Assembly (NCBI RefSeq): GCF_029893965.1
Contig: NZ_JARXXP010000012.1
Coordinates: forward strand, 116,071-180,070
Length of the DNA: 64,000 bases
Direction of reading: 5' to 3'
Source of the DNA: Paenibacillus sp. PastM-3
GTDB lineage: Bacteria; Bacillota; Bacilli; Paenibacillales; Paenibacillaceae
The notes below the pieces were generated by a model. That model was not told the origin of the DNA, did not search any database, and worked only from the letters and a program-made list of their open reading frames with translations. Below are positions 41,365 to 50,135 of this stretch, piece after piece. The translations under genes and the position numbers were made by a program. Every line of letters begins with the position of its first letter. Position 1 is the first letter of the stretch.

Positions 41365-43041
41365 ATGTTAAAGAATTATGTGAGATTTCTGATCAAATAT
41401 TTATGTAGATTTAAATTAATGTTATTGGGGATACTGCTATTATCAGTTTTATCGAGTGCGATTAATTTATTGATCCCTTATACTAGTAGTTTGCTTTTTG
41501 ATTCAGGAATAATACCCGGTAATATCTCAATTATTATTAAGATCTCTATAGTGATGGCACTACTCAGTATAATTAAATTCATTGTCAAATATTATGGCCA
41601 AGTTGCACACGCTCAGCTTTCAGTTAAATTTACAACATCAATAAAAAAGGATATGTACTCGCATCTTCTCCGTTTGCCAATGAAATATTTTGATAAAAAC
41701 CATAAGGGCTATCTCCTTTCAAGAATTGACGAAGTTGATGCCTTGTCTGTTTTGTTTTCATCGGCAATCTTTGACTTTTTTGCGGCCATGGTAACTGCGA
41801 CAGGTGCGTTTGTATATATTCTCAATAAAAGTTGGATGCTACTAATCATTTCATTCGTTTTTTTACCATTTTTTTATTTTTTAACGCGAGCTTCGCTAAA
41901 TAGAATTCATATAACTTCCAGAGAAATATATGAAGTGAATGCAACAACAAAAGGAAAACTGCAAGAGTCAATTGAGGGGATACAGGAATTAAAGCAACTG
42001 AACAACGAAGAAAAAACATTTAAAGAGCTGACAAATCAGGTGAACAGGATAGCGCGAAAAATCATACAGCAAAGTAAATTTGCTGCTATGGGAACAGAGG
42101 GCGTTTCATTACTACTAAACATTTCTCAAATAATAATCACCTTAACGATTGGGTTGCTTATAGTAAGGAACCGTTTGTCAATCGGGGATTATGTAGCCCT
42201 AACTCAGTACATTTTACTGTTATATGCACCAGTTCAGTTAATTGCCGCTTTCAGTATGACGATTCAACCGGGATTAGTAGCATTAGATCGTGTAAGTTCG
42301 ATTCTCCAAGTAGATATAGAGGAGAATGAAACAGGCATTAAAATCGATGCAATTAGATCAGTGGAGTTTAAAGACGTATCTTTCAAATATGAAGAGTCGG
42401 AAAATAAAATATTTCAGAAAATTAATTTTATTGTGGAGAAAAATGAAAATGTAGCTATTCAAGGTATAAATGGTTCAGGAAAGACAACGATAATCAAAAT
42501 TTTATTAGGTTTGTACAGGGATTATGAGGGCGATATAGAGATAAATGGGATTAATCTCAAAGAAATAAATATATCGTCTCTCAGGGAATCTGTAGGGATT
42601 GTTTCCCAAAATGTTATATTGTTCTCTGGCACATTATTAGAAAATATAAAAATGTCAAATCCCAATATAAGTGAATTACATTTGGAAAATTTGATGGATA
42701 TTTTCCAAGATAAAATGTTTAAGGATATAGATCCATACTCGCTAGTTCTCAATGAAAAGGCTAATAATCTTTCAGGAGGTCAAAAACAAAAAGTTGCAAT
42801 ATTAAGGGCATTTGCCAAGAATCCAGATCTTTTAATTTTTGATGAAGCGACTTCCAATTTAGATTTAGCATCTAAAGCTTTTTTGGAAGAAGCAATTAAA
42901 AAATTTTTTAATAATAAAATATGTATTATTATAACTCATGAGGAGGAAATAAGTAGAATTGCAGATAGAATACTAGAAATAGTGGATGGTGTAATAATTG
43001 AAAAAAAATATGACAAGGTAATATCTGGGGGGAGGAGCTGA
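41365..43041 (+). CDS. ABC exporter (fused membrane and ATPase domains)
   Basis: The protein of about 558 residues (start ATG 41365 behind GGAG; an ATG six codons earlier has a weaker site) has six membrane helices and a C-terminal ATPase with Walker A GINGSGKTT, signature LSGGQKQKV, Walker B LLIFDEATSNLD and the switch His in IITHEEE. It is a peptide-type ABC exporter. It has no N-terminal C39 peptidase domain, so leader removal must be done by another protease, not encoded in the island. It probably exports the modified peptide. It lies 25 bp after maturase 2. Confidence 0.88.
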   Translation: MLKNYVRFLIKYLCRFKLMLLGILLLSVLSSAINLLIPYTSSLLFDSGIIPGNISIIIKISIVMALLSIIKFIVKYYGQVAHAQLSVKFTTSIKKDMYSHLLRLPMKYFDKNHKGYLLSRIDEVDALSVLFSSAIFDFFAAMVTATGAFVYILNKSWMLLIISFVFLPFFYFLTRASLNRIHITSREIYEVNATTKGKLQESIEGIQELKQLNNEEKTFKELTNQVNRIARKIIQQSKFAAMGTEGVSLLLNISQIIITLTIGLLIVRNRLSIGDYVALTQYILLLYAPVQLIAAFSMTIQPGLVALDRVSSILQVDIEENETGIKIDAIRSVEFKDVSFKYEESENKIFQKINFIVEKNENVAIQGINGSGKTTIIKILLGLYRDYEGDIEINGINLKEINISSLRESVGIVSQNVILFSGTLLENIKMSNPNISELHLENLMDIFQDKMFKDIDPYSLVLNEKANNLSGGQKQKVAILRAFAKNPDLLIFDEATSNLDLASKAFLEEAIKKFFNNKICIIITHEEEISRIADRILEIVDGVIIEKKYDKVISGGRS

Positions 43042-43044
43042 TAA

Positions 43045-43785
43045 TTGCTTAGCTTAACGGAGGTTTACAAAACCTACAATCATTCGGAAAAGGCTGTATC
43101 AAATTTGAATCTACATGTAAATGCTGGCGAAGTTTTTGGATTTTTAGGCCCGAATGGAGCTGGAAAGTCGACTACTATTAAATTGATTACAGGAATACTT
43201 CCCTTAGATTCCGGAATTATTAAGATAAACAACATTAATATCGAACAAGCCCCCTTAGAAGCGAAAAAGCACCTTGGTTATGTGGCGGATGTTGCTGAAT
43301 TTTTTCTGCATTTTAAGGGGATTGAATATTTGAATTTTTTAAGGGATATTTATAAACTTCCTGTTGAAATTACTGAAAATAAAATTAAAGAAACTGCTTC
43401 AAGATTAAATATGGTTCATGCTTTGGAGGGATACATCAAAAATTACTCATACGGAATGAAAAAAAAACTATTCATCATAGGTTCTCTTCTTCACGATCCG
43501 AAAGTGTGGATTCTGGACGAGCCGTTGAACGGACTTGATCCAAGGTCCTCGTATATGATAAAGGAATTAATGAAGGAACATGCAAGCCAAGGGAATACGG
43601 TTTTTTTTTCAACACATATGCTGGCTGTAGCAGAAGAAGTCTGTAATAGGGTGGGGATTATAAAACAAGGGGAGAAGTTATTCGAAGGAACGATTGAAGA
43701 AATTAAGCTTGCTATGCAAAAGCACCATACCTCGCTGGAAAATTTATTTCTGGAGTTAACCGATGACAATTATAACTCTTATTAG
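43045..43785 (+). CDS. ABC ATPase, probable immunity/export pair
   Basis: The 246-residue ATPase begins at a TTG (43045) behind GGGGGGAGGAG, 3 bp after the exporter stop. It has Walker A GPNGAGKSTT, signature NYSYGMKKKL (SYGM variant), Walker B VWILDEPLNGLD and FFSTHML with the switch His. This type pairs with a separate permease and often gives self-immunity by pumping the bacteriocin out of the membrane, as in lantibiotic and subtilosin loci. Its end overlaps the permease start by 23 bp, so the two are coupled. Confidence 0.88.
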   Translation: MLSLTEVYKTYNHSEKAVSNLNLHVNAGEVFGFLGPNGAGKSTTIKLITGILPLDSGIIKINNINIEQAPLEAKKHLGYVADVAEFFLHFKGIEYLNFLRDIYKLPVEITENKIKETASRLNMVHALEGYIKNYSYGMKKKLFIIGSLLHDPKVWILDEPLNGLDPRSSYMIKELMKEHASQGNTVFFSTHMLAVAEEVCNRVGIIKQGEKLFEGTIEEIKLAMQKHHTSLENLFLELTDDNYNSY

Positions 43786-45400
43786 AGGCATGCTTTCTCT
43801 TCACTTAAGGACAACATTTGAAAAGAATAAAAAGCTCTCGTTTCGAATCATAGGAAGTTTGTATTTTTTTTGTATATACTTTTTTGTATGCAGACAAGTA
43901 GTTGAATATATGTATGGACAAGCTGGACAAGACAGCATTCCAATAATAATCACCGGCTTTTTTATCCTCTCCAGTTCCATTATTCTCCTGTTTGGAACCT
44001 TGCCAGTCATATCTATGTTTTGCTTTTCAAATGATATATTGGGTTATTTTCATTTGCCTGTAAAAAAACAGAACATTATTTTTTCAAAATTAATTGTATT
44101 ACTTCTCCTTGAATACTTTATCATAGCGGCACTTTATATTCCAATATTCTGGGGCATTATTCAGGTAGAGCGTCTGCCGATATTTTTCTATATCAATTCA
44201 CTAATTGTTATACTCATTATTCCGATTATTCCTAACACTGTTCATTTAACAATTACAATGTTATTCATGAAATTATTAATACGCCATAAGAAAAAGATTA
44301 CTATTACTTTTCATTTGATGATTTATGTAGTTGGCACAATATTTTTTCTATATATACTTTTTATAAACAATAAAAAAAATATAATGGAGAACGTTGGGAT
44401 ATTCGAGTTTTGGAATGGGTATATTAATATGCATAATTTAGGTTTTGAATTAATATTCCATAATAAGAGTTCTTACTATTCTTTAGGGGGATTAATTTTT
44501 GTTCTAATATTTTTAATTTCGATTCTGTACTTAGCTGTTTACATATTGGCTGTTTTCTATTGGCCTCAAAATTATGAATTTCTTAATGCTGGCATTAAAG
44601 TTAATGTTAAAAGTGAAATCAAAATTTTGCTGACATCAAGAAAAGAACTTGAAAGTTTAATTAACTTGGAGTTTAAATCTCTCTTGCGAAGACCCGTGCT
44701 ATTCATCAAGGGAGTGACAAGTTCATTTTTATTCCCCATATTATGTACATTTCTTTTTGTATTTAACAATCAGCTTGAAGGGATTAAAGTGTTTATTGAA
44801 CAACAATTCACGTATTCTTTTATATTTATAGTGGCTTATACAGTTCTAATTTTAGGCTGGAACATTATCGCTATTACATCGTTTTCCCGAGACAAAAAAG
44901 ATTTAGGCTATAAATTAACTATGCCAATCTCAATAAATAAATTAATTTTTGCTAAAATTATAGTAGCATGGGTTTATTATTTTCCTGCTATAGTCATTAA
45001 TGCATTGACTTTTTATTTTGTTTTTAATTTATCACCCGAATTTTTGATTATATGGTTTTTTATTGCGGTATTAATTTCTTTAAATGGTGTAATGCTGTGT
45101 ATTATCTTTGACATTTGGTTTCCAACAGTGATTTGGAACGATGAACATCAGCTGTTGAAGGAAAGGACCGCAATAACGGTCTTTCATGTTGTTAATTTGA
45201 TTATTACTTTGCTTATATTCTTAATCGGATATGCATGCAATAATTACTCTACTGAGAACATATTACTTATAGTGATAGTTTATTTTGCCGTGTTTTTTTT
45301 ATCTATAATTACTCAGGTTTGTTTTTTCATCCAAAAACAAAATCTCATACTTCAAAATATAATAAATAATGATAAAATAAGGAAGAGGAAGGTGGGATAA
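43763..45400 (+). CDS. ABC permease, partner of the immunity/export ATPase
   Basis: The 545-residue protein has about twelve hydrophobic segments rich in Ile, Phe and Leu and a cytoplasmic stretch near residues 270-310. It resembles the large ABC-2-like permeases that accompany ATPases in bacteriocin immunity systems. No closer family is recognised. It is strongly A/T-biased in codon use like the rest of the island. The ATG lies within the end of the ATPase gene. Confidence 0.78.
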   Translation: MTIITLIRGMLSLHLRTTFEKNKKLSFRIIGSLYFFCIYFFVCRQVVEYMYGQAGQDSIPIIITGFFILSSSIILLFGTLPVISMFCFSNDILGYFHLPVKKQNIIFSKLIVLLLLEYFIIAALYIPIFWGIIQVERLPIFFYINSLIVILIIPIIPNTVHLTITMLFMKLLIRHKKKITITFHLMIYVVGTIFFLYILFINNKKNIMENVGIFEFWNGYINMHNLGFELIFHNKSSYYSLGGLIFVLIFLISILYLAVYILAVFYWPQNYEFLNAGIKVNVKSEIKILLTSRKELESLINLEFKSLLRRPVLFIKGVTSSFLFPILCTFLFVFNNQLEGIKVFIEQQFTYSFIFIVAYTVLILGWNIIAITSFSRDKKDLGYKLTMPISINKLIFAKIIVAWVYYFPAIVINALTFYFVFNLSPEFLIIWFFIAVLISLNGVMLCIIFDIWFPTVIWNDEHQLLKERTAITVFHVVNLIITLLIFLIGYACNNYSTENILLIVIVYFAVFFLSIITQVCFFIQKQNLILQNIINNDKIRKRKVG

Positions 45401-45401
45401 A

Positions 45402-45569
45402 ATGAATGACAGGCTGATTCTCATCATTGGAGTAGTACTTTGTGCTATAAGTGTTGTAAGTTCTTTGTTATCAGGTTATCAGCTTTGGCAGCTTATTCCT
45501 GTGTTTTTTGTGTTATGGTGTTCGTATGTAATTATCAAGAATAGACAAAAAAACAAAAACAATAAGTAA
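45402..45569 (+). CDS. 55-residue membrane peptide, candidate immunity protein
   Basis: A short frame starts 2 bp after the permease stop, behind GGAAGAGGAAGGTGGG, and encodes 55 residues. It has two membrane helices (about residues 5-24 and 29-45) joined by GYQLWQ and a basic C-terminal tail (KNRQKNKNNK) that should stay in the cytoplasm. Small proteins with this layout at the end of bacteriocin operons often give immunity. That role is inferred from position and topology only. Confidence 0.7.
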   Translation: MNDRLILIIGVVLCAISVVSSLLSGYQLWQLIPVFFVLWCSYVIIKNRQKNKNNK

Positions 45570-45620
45570 ACTCGAAATTAGTTGTGCAGATAAAAGATCT
45601 GTTGCTGTGAAACATTAATC

Positions 45621-45665
45621 AGCCATTTTCCAAGGTGTTTGCTGCCAAGGGAGATGGCTCTTTTT
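45621..45665 (+). terminator. Terminator at the right end of the RiPP island
   Basis: AGCCAT (45621-45626) pairs with ATGGCT (45654-45659), with TTCC/GGGA inside, followed by CTTTTT. Base composition returns to the GC-richer backbone right after it. Confidence 0.65.
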
Positions 45666-45766
45666 ACAGAGAATGATATACAAAACATTGTTTCTTTTGT
45701 CCGGGAAAATGGGTACAGTGTATACATTCGGTAATATACATAAGGAAGAACCGGGGAGGAATGACG

Positions 45767-46609
45767 TTGATTTGTAGAGAGCAGGATGGATACATTGTAA
45801 TGGTGAAGCAGCATGATCACGGACGGCTGGCCGGGGAGCTTGCGGCTTGGTTCAAAGAGGAGCAGGTGCCGGAATCCGTACGCCGGGATGAGGTGCTGTG
45901 GGCTATCGCCAACCACGACCGCGGCTGGATTGATCTGGATGAGACCCCTTTCTGGAATGATGCGGAGGACGCGCCTTACAGCTTTATTGATTTTCCCGTT
46001 GTACCCAAGCTGACCTTTTACCGGCGCGGGCTGAATGAGATTGAAGCTGTATCCTCCTATGGCGCGCTGCTGTGCAGCCTGCATTTTGAACGGCTGATTG
46101 AAGTGTCCGGAGAGGAGGATCCGGAGCTTGCGGAATATCAGAAGGACGAGGCGGAGCGCAGGGCCCGCATTCACCGGGAGCTGGAGCAGCGTAATGTGCC
46201 GATTGGCGAGGATGAGCTGTTCTATGACGCCAGGCTGCTGCAGTTCTGCGACGATCTGTCGCTGTATATGGCACTCAACAGGCCGGGAAGCCCCAAATCC
46301 GAGGAGCATCCCTGGTGGACGGACGGATTCTCGGGCAGCGAGGATTTCAAGTTTACTTCAGGCCGGACCATTACCGCAGAGTGGAAGGATGAATCGGCGC
46401 TGATGCTTGAGCCGTTCCCGTTCACCCGGGAGGTTGAGTGTGTCTTCAAGCTGCGTAAGGTCAGCCGGCAGGAGATTGCAGACAAGGGTATTGCCCGCGC
46501 TTATCGTGAGACACCGGAGGAGGAATGCCGGATTATGGTGATTGCTAGGCCGGAGGAGGAAGCTGCTGATGCAGAGGGCAGTGCGGAACAAGGAACCGGC
46601 GGACAGTGA
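45767..46609 (+). CDS. DUF3891-family protein
   Basis: The protein of about 280 residues matches the DUF3891 family. It has an N-terminal MICREQDGYIVMVKQHDHGRL, then the LWAIANHDRGWIDLDETP motif with conserved His and Asp, and FPVVPKLTFYRRGLNEIE. I place the start at TTG 45767, because it gives the family-like MI(C)RE beginning and a proper 7-bp distance to GGGGAGG; the ATG two codons earlier is too close. The repeated HD pairs suggest a metal-dependent HD-like fold, but no activity is known. It has an acidic C-terminal tail. Confidence 0.82.
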   Translation: MICREQDGYIVMVKQHDHGRLAGELAAWFKEEQVPESVRRDEVLWAIANHDRGWIDLDETPFWNDAEDAPYSFIDFPVVPKLTFYRRGLNEIEAVSSYGALLCSLHFERLIEVSGEEDPELAEYQKDEAERRARIHRELEQRNVPIGEDELFYDARLLQFCDDLSLYMALNRPGSPKSEEHPWWTDGFSGSEDFKFTSGRTITAEWKDESALMLEPFPFTREVECVFKLRKVSRQEIADKGIARAYRETPEEECRIMVIARPEEEAADAEGSAEQGTGGQ

Positions 46610-46765
46610 TTTATTGTAAATAACGGTGCTATCTGTGAGGAGCTAAATGGATTTTCTCCACCTAATGCTAACAATTCTCAGCTTTTATACAGAGTCAAAT
46701 GAAGATATTAAGTGTTGAATTTCCACTAAGCTTTGGCACTGCCGAAGGACAGGAGTGTGACCGCA

Positions 46766-47500
46766 ATGAGCTCGTGGATGTGGACCCTTAACGCCGCTGT
46801 GATTACACTGCTGTCCTTGCTGTTTTACCGGCTCAGAAAGAAATGGGTGGGAAAGGCGGTTCTGCTCGTTCCGGTGCTGATCTATGCGCTGGTGTCGGCA
46901 GAGGATCTGCTGAATTGGATTGATCTGGGTTCGATTGTACCGGGTCAGCGCGGGCTGCGGGCACTGATTCTGCTGTTTGTGCTGGCTTCGGTGCTGTTCT
47001 ACATCCTGTTCATCTTTCATGAAATCAAGTTATCCAATGACAAGGAGGTCAGGCTGCAGCAGACGCTGGTCCGCATCAGTATCGCCGCCTTGACCTGCAT
47101 TCTTTTCTTTACGATCGTATATACATCCATATATAAGCTGTTTGGACAGTCCTCCTTTCAGGGAAAGGGCCTGGGAGAGGATTTGCTCAGCCAGTTGATC
47201 ACCTTCCTGTATTTTAGCGTTGCTACTTTTACAACGGTGGGTTACGGGGATGTGGCACCGAGTGACAATACTTCGCGGCTTGCTGTCATTATGCAGATCA
47301 GCTTCAGCTTCATCACTGTGGCTTATGCCCTGTCCATGCTGGGGCTATTCCGCAAAATTCTCGGGCCGGGTACGGAAGAAGAAATTGAAGCTGAAATAGA
47401 CTTGAAAATTGATGATGCAGTCGAAGACTATGAAGACGAGAAAAGTGAAAAGGAATCAGGGCAGGCTGCAGCAGCAGAAGATACACCGTCCACCAAATAG
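46766..47500 (+). CDS. Two-pore-helix potassium channel protein
   Basis: The protein of about 244 residues starts at ATG 46766 (MSSWMWTLNAAVITLLS) behind GGACAGGAG. Four or five hydrophobic segments are seen. The last two flank the pore loop with the selectivity filter TVGYGD (in FTTVGYGDVAPSDN, about residue 166), which identifies a K+ channel of the ion_trans_2 type. The C-terminus is acidic and predicted helical, without an RCK domain. It may add to K+ balance together with KtrAB. Confidence 0.88.
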   Translation: MSSWMWTLNAAVITLLSLLFYRLRKKWVGKAVLLVPVLIYALVSAEDLLNWIDLGSIVPGQRGLRALILLFVLASVLFYILFIFHEIKLSNDKEVRLQQTLVRISIAALTCILFFTIVYTSIYKLFGQSSFQGKGLGEDLLSQLITFLYFSVATFTTVGYGDVAPSDNTSRLAVIMQISFSFITVAYALSMLGLFRKILGPGTEEEIEAEIDLKIDDAVEDYEDEKSEKESGQAAAAEDTPSTK

Positions 47501-47520
47501 TACGAAAGGAGAATCTCCCT

Positions 47521-48456
47521 ATGAATAGAGACTCGTCCGGGGCTTCTCCCAATATAATAAAAGATCCTTCGGGCGCCGGCCGCCGCTCAGGTGCTCCGGA
47601 ACCCGGCAAGGCCGGGAGCCGCAAAATCACCCGCCGCCAGTTCCTGGCCCGGGGAACCGCGACCCTGTTCGGGGCAGGGCTGCTTACAGGCGGATATGTT
47701 TGGCAGGGGGAGCCTAACTGGCTCGAGGTTACGGAGCTGGAGCTGCCGCTGGGCAAGCTTCCTTCCGCTTTTTCCGGTACCCGGCTTGTTCACTTCAGCG
47801 ATGTCCATCTGGGCTTCAATAAAGATGCCGGTGATGTGAAACGGCTGGTGAAGCATATTAAAGAGGCCAGGCCGGATATGATCTGCTTTACCGGGGATAT
47901 TGTGGACAGTGAAGCCGAGGATCTGACCGATTCGGTAGCCCTGCTGGCGGAATTAACCGCTCCCCTGGGTAAATACGCGATTTTTGGCAATCATGATTAT
48001 AAAAATACAGAGCTGCTTACCCGCCTGCTGCAGACTGCCGGTTTTGTTGTCCTCCGGAACCAGGCCTATGTGGTCAGCCTGGGCGGCGCGCGGATTGCGG
48101 TGGCCGGACTGGAGGACATGCTCAAGGGCACTCCCGATCCTGCCGCTGCGCTGAAGGACATCCCTGAGGATATGTTCACGGTGCTGCTCATGCATGAGCC
48201 CGATTATGCCGACACGGCGGAGGGTTATCCCTTTCATCTCCAGTTATCGGGACACAGCCATGGCGGCCAGATCCGCATGCCGTTCATTGGAGCACCGTAT
48301 ACGCCTTACGGTTCGCTTAAATACATAAGCGGTTTATATTACACCGCAGCAAAAGCCATGCCGGTCTATGTGAACAGAGGCTTCGGCGAAACCTATATGC
48401 CCTTTCGGCTGCTGTGCAGGCCGGAGCTGACGGTACTCACCCTGCGTCAAGCTTAG
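47521..48456 (+). CDS. Tat-exported metallophosphoesterase (YkuE-like)
   Basis: The 311-residue protein has a twin-arginine signal (KITRRQFLARG, Arg38-Arg39, followed by a hydrophobic stretch to about residue 62). A calcineurin-like phosphoesterase domain follows, with the metal motifs HFSDVHLGF, FTGDIVDS, GNHDY, LLMHEPD and SGHSHGGQIRMP. It matches the YkuE family, a Tat substrate that is bound to the cell wall in B. subtilis. The N-terminal tail before RR is unusually long and Gly/Ser/Pro-rich. AAAGGAGAA lies before the ATG. It is 20 bp downstream of the channel gene and probably co-transcribed. Confidence 0.9.
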   Translation: MNRDSSGASPNIIKDPSGAGRRSGAPEPGKAGSRKITRRQFLARGTATLFGAGLLTGGYVWQGEPNWLEVTELELPLGKLPSAFSGTRLVHFSDVHLGFNKDAGDVKRLVKHIKEARPDMICFTGDIVDSEAEDLTDSVALLAELTAPLGKYAIFGNHDYKNTELLTRLLQTAGFVVLRNQAYVVSLGGARIAVAGLEDMLKGTPDPAAALKDIPEDMFTVLLMHEPDYADTAEGYPFHLQLSGHSHGGQIRMPFIGAPYTPYGSLKYISGLYYTAAKAMPVYVNRGFGETYMPFRLLCRPELTVLTLRQA

Positions 48457-48517
48457 CGGAGAACGAATCAGGCCGAAGCTGCTGAACCGCCATTAACTGC
48501 AGAGGAGAGGGAACTAT

Positions 48518-49066
48518 ATGATTACTTATGAAACGGTATCATTCACCGCCCGGCAAGGAACAGCAGTTGAACTTAGGCAGATACAGCCCGCTGAAGCCGG
48601 CAGGCTGAAGGCTCTTCTCTCGCATCCGGAGGTTCAGCCGCATATTGTGATGCGCTGCGGAGCCGGATCACAGCAGGCGGTTCTGGACAAACTGGCCCAG
48701 CGGATGATTCATGCCCATGATCCTTGTGCCCTGCATGCCGGCATTTATGCCATAGGCGGGCAGGAGCTGATCGGAACAGTGTCCCTGCAGAACTGGAACC
48801 GGCATGAAGGCAAAGCTGTGTTAGGTTACATGCTGCATCCGGACTGGTGGGGGGCAGGGTTCACCACTGAGGCTGTCGGGCTGATGCTGAGCTATGCGGT
48901 GCAGGAGCTGGGCCTGCTTAAGGCGGAGGGGCGCTGCCGCGGCAGCAACCTGAGAAGCGAGCGGGTCATGCTCAAAAACGGGCTTGTCCTGGACCGGATT
49001 CTTCCGGTGGCAGACGGCTCGGGCGATGTCATAAAAGTGTTCAGCATTGTTACACAATTGAAATAA
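48518..49066 (+). CDS. GNAT-family N-acetyltransferase (RimJ/RimL type)
   Basis: The 182-residue protein fits the GNAT fold. It starts with RQIQPAEAGRLKALLSHPEV, has a central GTVSLQNWNRHEGKAVLGYMLHPDWWGAGFTTEAV that includes the acetyl-CoA loop region, and EGRCRGSNLRSERVMLKNGL as in RimJ/RimL-type acetyltransferases. The GAGFTTEA loop departs from the common G(R/K)GxATEA, as several members do. Substrate unknown. AGAGGAGAGGG lies before the ATG. Confidence 0.82.
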   Translation: MITYETVSFTARQGTAVELRQIQPAEAGRLKALLSHPEVQPHIVMRCGAGSQQAVLDKLAQRMIHAHDPCALHAGIYAIGGQELIGTVSLQNWNRHEGKAVLGYMLHPDWWGAGFTTEAVGLMLSYAVQELGLLKAEGRCRGSNLRSERVMLKNGLVLDRILPVADGSGDVIKVFSIVTQLK

Positions 49067-49140
49067 AGCCGTTATCAAACTCTAACAGTGTCCGGTTAAA
49101 CTAAGTACATGACCCCCTTTTGAAAATATAACTGCTGTTG

Positions 49141-49167
49141 GGACCCGGTGCTCCGGGTCCATTTTTT
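49141..49167 (+). terminator. Terminator before the nitroreductase gene
   Basis: GGACCCGG and CCGGGTCC form a perfect stem around TGCT and are followed by ATTTTTTG. Confidence 0.85.
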
Positions 49168-49295
49168 GTGTGCGTACAGCCGCGGCAGGGCTGAGCTGCC
49201 AGCTTTATGCCCGGAAAACTGGCGGCTGCCGATGCTGCCGGGTTATGATAAGGAACAAGAATAATGTTCATTACAGCCTTAGGAGGAATCAACCA

Positions 49296-50042
49296 TTGAA
49301 TGAAGTGCTGAACACCCTAAAGAATCACCGTTCGTTCCGGAAATATGCGGATAAGCCTGTGGAGCCCGACAAGCTGCGGATGATTATCGAAGCTGCGCAG
49401 GCGGCCCCTTCCTGGGTTAACGGACAACAGGTCACTATAATTGCTGTGCAGAACAAGGAGCGCAGGGAGAAGTTTGCAGCGCTGAGCGGCAATCAGAAGC
49501 ATGTGGCGGAGGCACCGGTCTTCCTGGTATTCTGTATGGATTTTTACCGCACCAAGCTGGCGGCCGGGCTGGAGGGTCAACCGTTTGAGGCAGCGGCGGA
49601 TGCTGATGCCCTGCTTGTCGGGGCCGTCGATGCAGGAATTGCGCTGGAAAGTGCAGTGGCTGCTGCCGAATCAATGGGGCTTGGCATTATTCCGATCGGC
49701 GGCATCCGCCGTAATACCGCGCAGGTTATTGAGCTGCTGGAGCTGCCGGAGTATGTATTCCCGGTAGTCGGCCTGTGCATCGGCTATCCCGGTGAGGAGC
49801 TGCCGAAGAAGCCGCGCCTGCCGCTGGAGGCTGTGTACCATGAAGAACGTTATAACCGCGAGCTTGAGGGCAGCATCCGGCAGTACAATGCGGAATTCCG
49901 GGAGTATTTGAAGTCGGTTGGCCAGACGGAGCGGGACTGGAGCGCGGTCATCGCCCACTTCTATGCGCTGAATCCGCAGTACGGGGATGCCGGAAAGACC
50001 CTTCCACGGCAGGGCTTTACCTGCAGCAATCTGCAACAATAA
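49296..50042 (+). CDS. NADPH-dependent FMN nitroreductase/oxidoreductase, NfrA/NfsA type
   Basis: The protein of 248 residues is started by TTG 49296, 7 bp after a full AGGAGG site; the longer frame upstream has no such site. It opens with the FMN-binding NHRSFRKYADKPV. It continues with AAQAAPSWVNGQQ, GAVDAGIALESAVAAAESMGLGIIPIGGIR and CIGYPGEELPKKPRLPLEAV, which is the NfsA/NfrA layout. These dimeric flavoenzymes reduce nitro compounds, quinones or flavins with NADPH. The family is clear; the true substrate is not. Confidence 0.9.
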   Translation: MNEVLNTLKNHRSFRKYADKPVEPDKLRMIIEAAQAAPSWVNGQQVTIIAVQNKERREKFAALSGNQKHVAEAPVFLVFCMDFYRTKLAAGLEGQPFEAAADADALLVGAVDAGIALESAVAAAESMGLGIIPIGGIRRNTAQVIELLELPEYVFPVVGLCIGYPGEELPKKPRLPLEAVYHEERYNRELEGSIRQYNAEFREYLKSVGQTERDWSAVIAHFYALNPQYGDAGKTLPRQGFTCSNLQQ

Positions 50043-50046
50043 ACAG

Positions 50047-50120
50047 AGCACCGCAGCATAAAAGGACAGTCAGGGAAGCAGGTACACTGCCCTGAAGCCT
50101 TTGTTGCTGCGGTGCTTTTT
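50047..50120 (+). terminator. Terminator after the nitroreductase gene
   Basis: AGCACCGCAGCA pairs perfectly with TGCTGCGGTGCT; an inner CAGGG/CCCTG stem fills the space, and TTTTTAT follows. Confidence 0.8.
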
Positions 50121-50135
50121 ATCAGATGCGGTCAA

